From NCBI GenBank assembly GCA_003219355.1, contig QHOQ01000154.1, positions 1 through 6,395 of the forward strand: DNA of 6,395 bases, written 5' to 3'. Shown here piece by piece: positions 5,080 to 6,395 of this stretch; the stretch's first letter is position 1; every line of letters starts with the position of its first letter. The translations under genes and the position numbers were made by a program. This DNA comes from Verrucomicrobiota bacterium. GTDB lineage: Bacteria > Verrucomicrobiota > Verrucomicrobiia > Chthoniobacterales > UBA10450. Under the pieces are notes generated by a model that was not told the origin of the DNA, ran no database searches, and saw nothing but the letters and a program-made list of their open reading frames with translations.

Positions 5080-5720
5080 GAAGCCACTCTTTGAGCCTTT
5101 GGCAATGTAATGTGCGGTTCCCGCAAATAAATCGGTTCGAGTGGTGGCAATTTACACCTGCGATCTGAATCTCGAGCAAGGCGCGCGAGCATTTCCGCTG
5201 AAGGATACCGAATCACCGCTTTTGGAAACTGCGGCAGCGACTCCGAGCAAAAGATCGCCACGCTGTCATCCAGGACTTCGATTTTTTTCTTTAGTGCGTC
5301 TTCGGTAAACAAACTAGGGCCCTCAATCAATTCCTGTTTGCGGATGCGCGCGAAGAAAAACGAGTGCCGCCGAGCATCGCCGATGACGCAATAGTCTGCA
5401 TTTCCGATTGCGCAGATTGAAGGAAGGCCTAGGAGTCGTGCTTTCGAAGCGGCTTGTAATCCGATTGCAGCGGAGATCGCGATCCGACTCCCTGCGTACG
5501 AACCAGGCCCGAGTCCGACGATGATTGTGTCGGGCAAATCGAATTGCTGCCGGACGTGCGCAAGATTTTCGAAAAATGCACCGGAATTTTTGCGATCGTT
5601 CGGCCATTCGCGCACCACAAGATCGACATTTTCGTTCTCGGAAACGCAGCCGCTCTCGCATGCATTTAGCCAGGCGAGGCTCCCACGCGCGGTGGACAGT
5701 TCCAGAGCAAGAATTTTCAT
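5076..5720 (-). CDS. tsaB: tRNA t6A37 threonylcarbamoyltransferase complex subunit TsaB
   Basis: TsaB is an ASKHA-fold paralogue that dimerises with TsaD and, together with TsaE, makes N6-threonylcarbamoyladenosine at position 37 of ANN-decoding tRNAs. The 214-residue protein begins MKILALELST, the usual first strand of the family. It carries VGLGPGSYAGSRIAIS at 68-83, the TsaB version of the GPGSFTGLRIG motif, followed by GLQAASKARLLGLPSICAIG. It ends near the characteristic PIYLREP at 196-202. The ATG at 5720 gives this canonical N-terminus; the 28 residues that could be read further upstream lie in tsaE and are not TsaB-like. The ATG overlaps the tsaE TGA by 4 bp (ATGA), and the tsaB stop overlaps the alr ATG in the same way. 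TsaD and TsaC are not in the window. Confidence 0.93.
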   Translation of the reverse strand: MKILALELSTARGSLAWLNACESGCVSENENVDLVVREWPNDRKNSGAFFENLAHVRQQFDLPDTIIVGLGPGSYAGSRIAISAAIGLQAASKARLLGLPSICAIGNADYCVIGDARRHSFFFARIRKQELIEGPSLFTEDALKKKIEVLDDSVAIFCSESLPQFPKAVIRYPSAEMLARLARDSDRRCKLPPLEPIYLREPHITLPKAQRVAS

Positions 5721-6121
5721 TTTGTGCTGATCGCTCGCGCGTTTTCCGATTTTATCTCGAACAAAATCCAGCGCGCTTTCTCGGGCGGAAATCGATCGGC
5801 CCATTCGATTACCGAAATGCCGTCTCCAAAAAGATAATCGTCGAGCCCGAGCTGCGCGACCGATTCTTGATCTACCAGGCGAAAAAAATCGAAATGATAA
5901 ACGGGTAAACGCCCGCCAGGATATTCGTGAATAATTGTAAAGGTCGGGCTGGTGACAGGGATGCTGCTTCCCAGTGCCGCAACCAGTCCCTTGGTGAATT
6001 GCGTCTTGCCACTCCCCAGTTCGCCTTGGAGGGCTAAGACCGATCCCGCATTGAGTTCCTTCGCAAATCGCTGGCCGATTTCCTCGGTTTCAGCCGGGTT
6101 ATTTGAAATGAACGTAGCCAC
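5717..6121 (-). CDS. tsaE: tRNA t6A37 complex ATPase TsaE (YjeE/P-loop family)
   Basis: TsaE is the small P-loop ATPase that binds TsaB-TsaD and drives turnover in t6A synthesis. Motifs in the 134-residue protein are ETEEIGQRFAKEL (11-23), Walker A GELGSGKT at 33-40, VTSPTFTIIHEY at 56-67 (the switch region typical of the family), VYHFDFFRL at 74-82 and GISVIEWADRFP at 101-112 (the EW motif). I chose the GTG at 6121 because it lies about 10 residues before the conserved ET-x2-IG segment. The in-frame upstream extension to 6283 reads through thiL coding sequence in another frame and does not resemble TsaE. This start overlaps the thiL 3' end by 23 bp. No strong Shine-Dalgarno is visible. The stop forms an ATGA overlap with tsaB. 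Confidence 0.92.
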   Translation of the reverse strand: MATFISNNPAETEEIGQRFAKELNAGSVLALQGELGSGKTQFTKGLVAALGSSIPVTSPTFTIIHEYPGGRLPVYHFDFFRLVDQESVAQLGLDDYLFGDGISVIEWADRFPPEKARWILFEIKSENARAISTK

Positions 6122-6395
6122 CAGGTAATCGCGGATTGCGGACCACGGATTGCGGAATAAGAGAGCCAATGCGGGTGAGCGGGAGTCTTGGGAATTTCTT
6201 TCGCCAGCTTCGTTCCAATCGCTTGCTTTGACGGGGCGAAATGGTAAAAAGCAATTCGTAATCTTCTCCTTCCGAGATTGCATTGCCGATTTTAGCGCCG
6301 CGATTGAGCGGCAGATTCTCCATCTCTATCTCGAATCCGACTTTGCTGGCGCGCACGAAGCGTGGCAGGTCGACGCCAAGCCCGTCGCTCAAATC
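6099..6395 (-). CDS. thiL: Thiamine-monophosphate kinase ThiL, C-terminal part (5' end outside window)
   Basis: ThiL phosphorylates thiamine monophosphate to thiamine diphosphate, the active cofactor. The visible 98 residues start at DLSDGLGVDLPRF, the conserved D-x-SDGL metal/nucleotide motif found well inside the protein, so the true start is beyond position 6395. A second hallmark, GEDYELLFT, follows about 40 residues later; TRIGSLIP and the terminal GGYVHF also fit the family. Between these last two, the coding sequence passes through a short direct repeat (6132-6156), giving a C-terminal NP-rich linker. The stop at 6099 lies inside tsaE. The gene is the most upstream visible member of the thiL-tsaE-tsaB-alr run. 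Confidence 0.93.
   Translation of the reverse strand, partial: DLSDGLGVDLPRFVRASKVGFEIEMENLPLNRGAKIGNAISEGEDYELLFTISPRQSKRLERSWRKKFPRLPLTRIGSLIPQSVVRNPRLPGGYVHFK
6132..6156. repeat. Short direct repeat in the thiL 3' end
   Basis: CGGATTGCGGA occurs at 6132-6142 and again at 6146-6156, two 11-bp copies with a 14-bp period. They lie within the last 20 codons of thiL, just upstream of the tsaE GTG. The sequence resembles the tandem ATTGCGG-type spacer repeats found in some bacterial genomes, though a genome-wide search would be needed to show that this is one of them. Confidence 0.5.

Noticed and set aside
5721..5804. 28-residue N-terminal extension of TsaB
   Set aside because: It overlaps tsaE coding sequence, and the canonical MKILALELST start lies at 5720 with an ATGA overlap.
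6122..6283. 54-residue N-terminal extension of TsaE
   Set aside because: It runs through thiL coding sequence in another frame and has no TsaE similarity; the GTG at 6121 fits the family start.

Overview
The window is dense bacterial chromosome with three blocks. Every coding region is explained by a recognisable family. No phage, transposase, CRISPR array, tRNA or rRNA is visible. By eye the base composition is moderately GC-rich. Three features fit a Verrucomicrobiota/PVC-type bacterium: a lysine-rich DksA-like protein with a degenerate zinc finger, next to Cys-poor bL33 and bS18, and genes that mostly lack a clear Shine-Dalgarno. This lineage call is inference from family resemblance and is only moderately secure.

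Left block (1-1428, minus strand): a membrane-fusion adaptor of the HlyD/MacA type, followed 7 nt later by the start of a MacB-type ABC ATPase that runs off the window edge. Together they look like the first two genes of a MacA-MacB-like tripartite efflux or export operon. No outer-membrane partner is in view.

Middle block (1476-3529, plus strand): an ABC-2 type permease that diverges from the adaptor across only 47 bp and has no ATPase or partner permease beside it. After a 126-bp gap comes a tight trio: a TraR/DksA-family protein, ribosomal protein bL33 (too short for many gene callers) and bS18. The trio has gaps of only 5 and 6 nt and looks like one transcript ending at a palindromic, T-tailed structure at 3531-3588. 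All three proteins have lost some or all of the cysteines that bind zinc in their classical relatives. This is the most interesting pattern in the window.

Right block (3610-6395, minus strand): thiL (3' part only), tsaE, tsaB, alr and a RelE/ParE-like protein form one compact operon. It has a 23-bp overlap (thiL/tsaE), two ATGA 4-bp overlaps (tsaE/tsaB, tsaB/alr) and near-abutment of alr with the RelE-like gene. It joins thiamine diphosphate synthesis, t6A tRNA modification and D-alanine supply for the cell wall with a toxin-like protein that has no visible antitoxin. The plus and minus blocks converge on the palindromic spacer at 3530-3609.

There is no gene-free stretch longer than about 130 bp. 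I do not see a clearly undescribed system. The points worth a second look are the Cys-depleted trio, the antitoxin-less RelE-like gene in the alr operon, the orphan ABC-2 permease and the palindromic repeat units.
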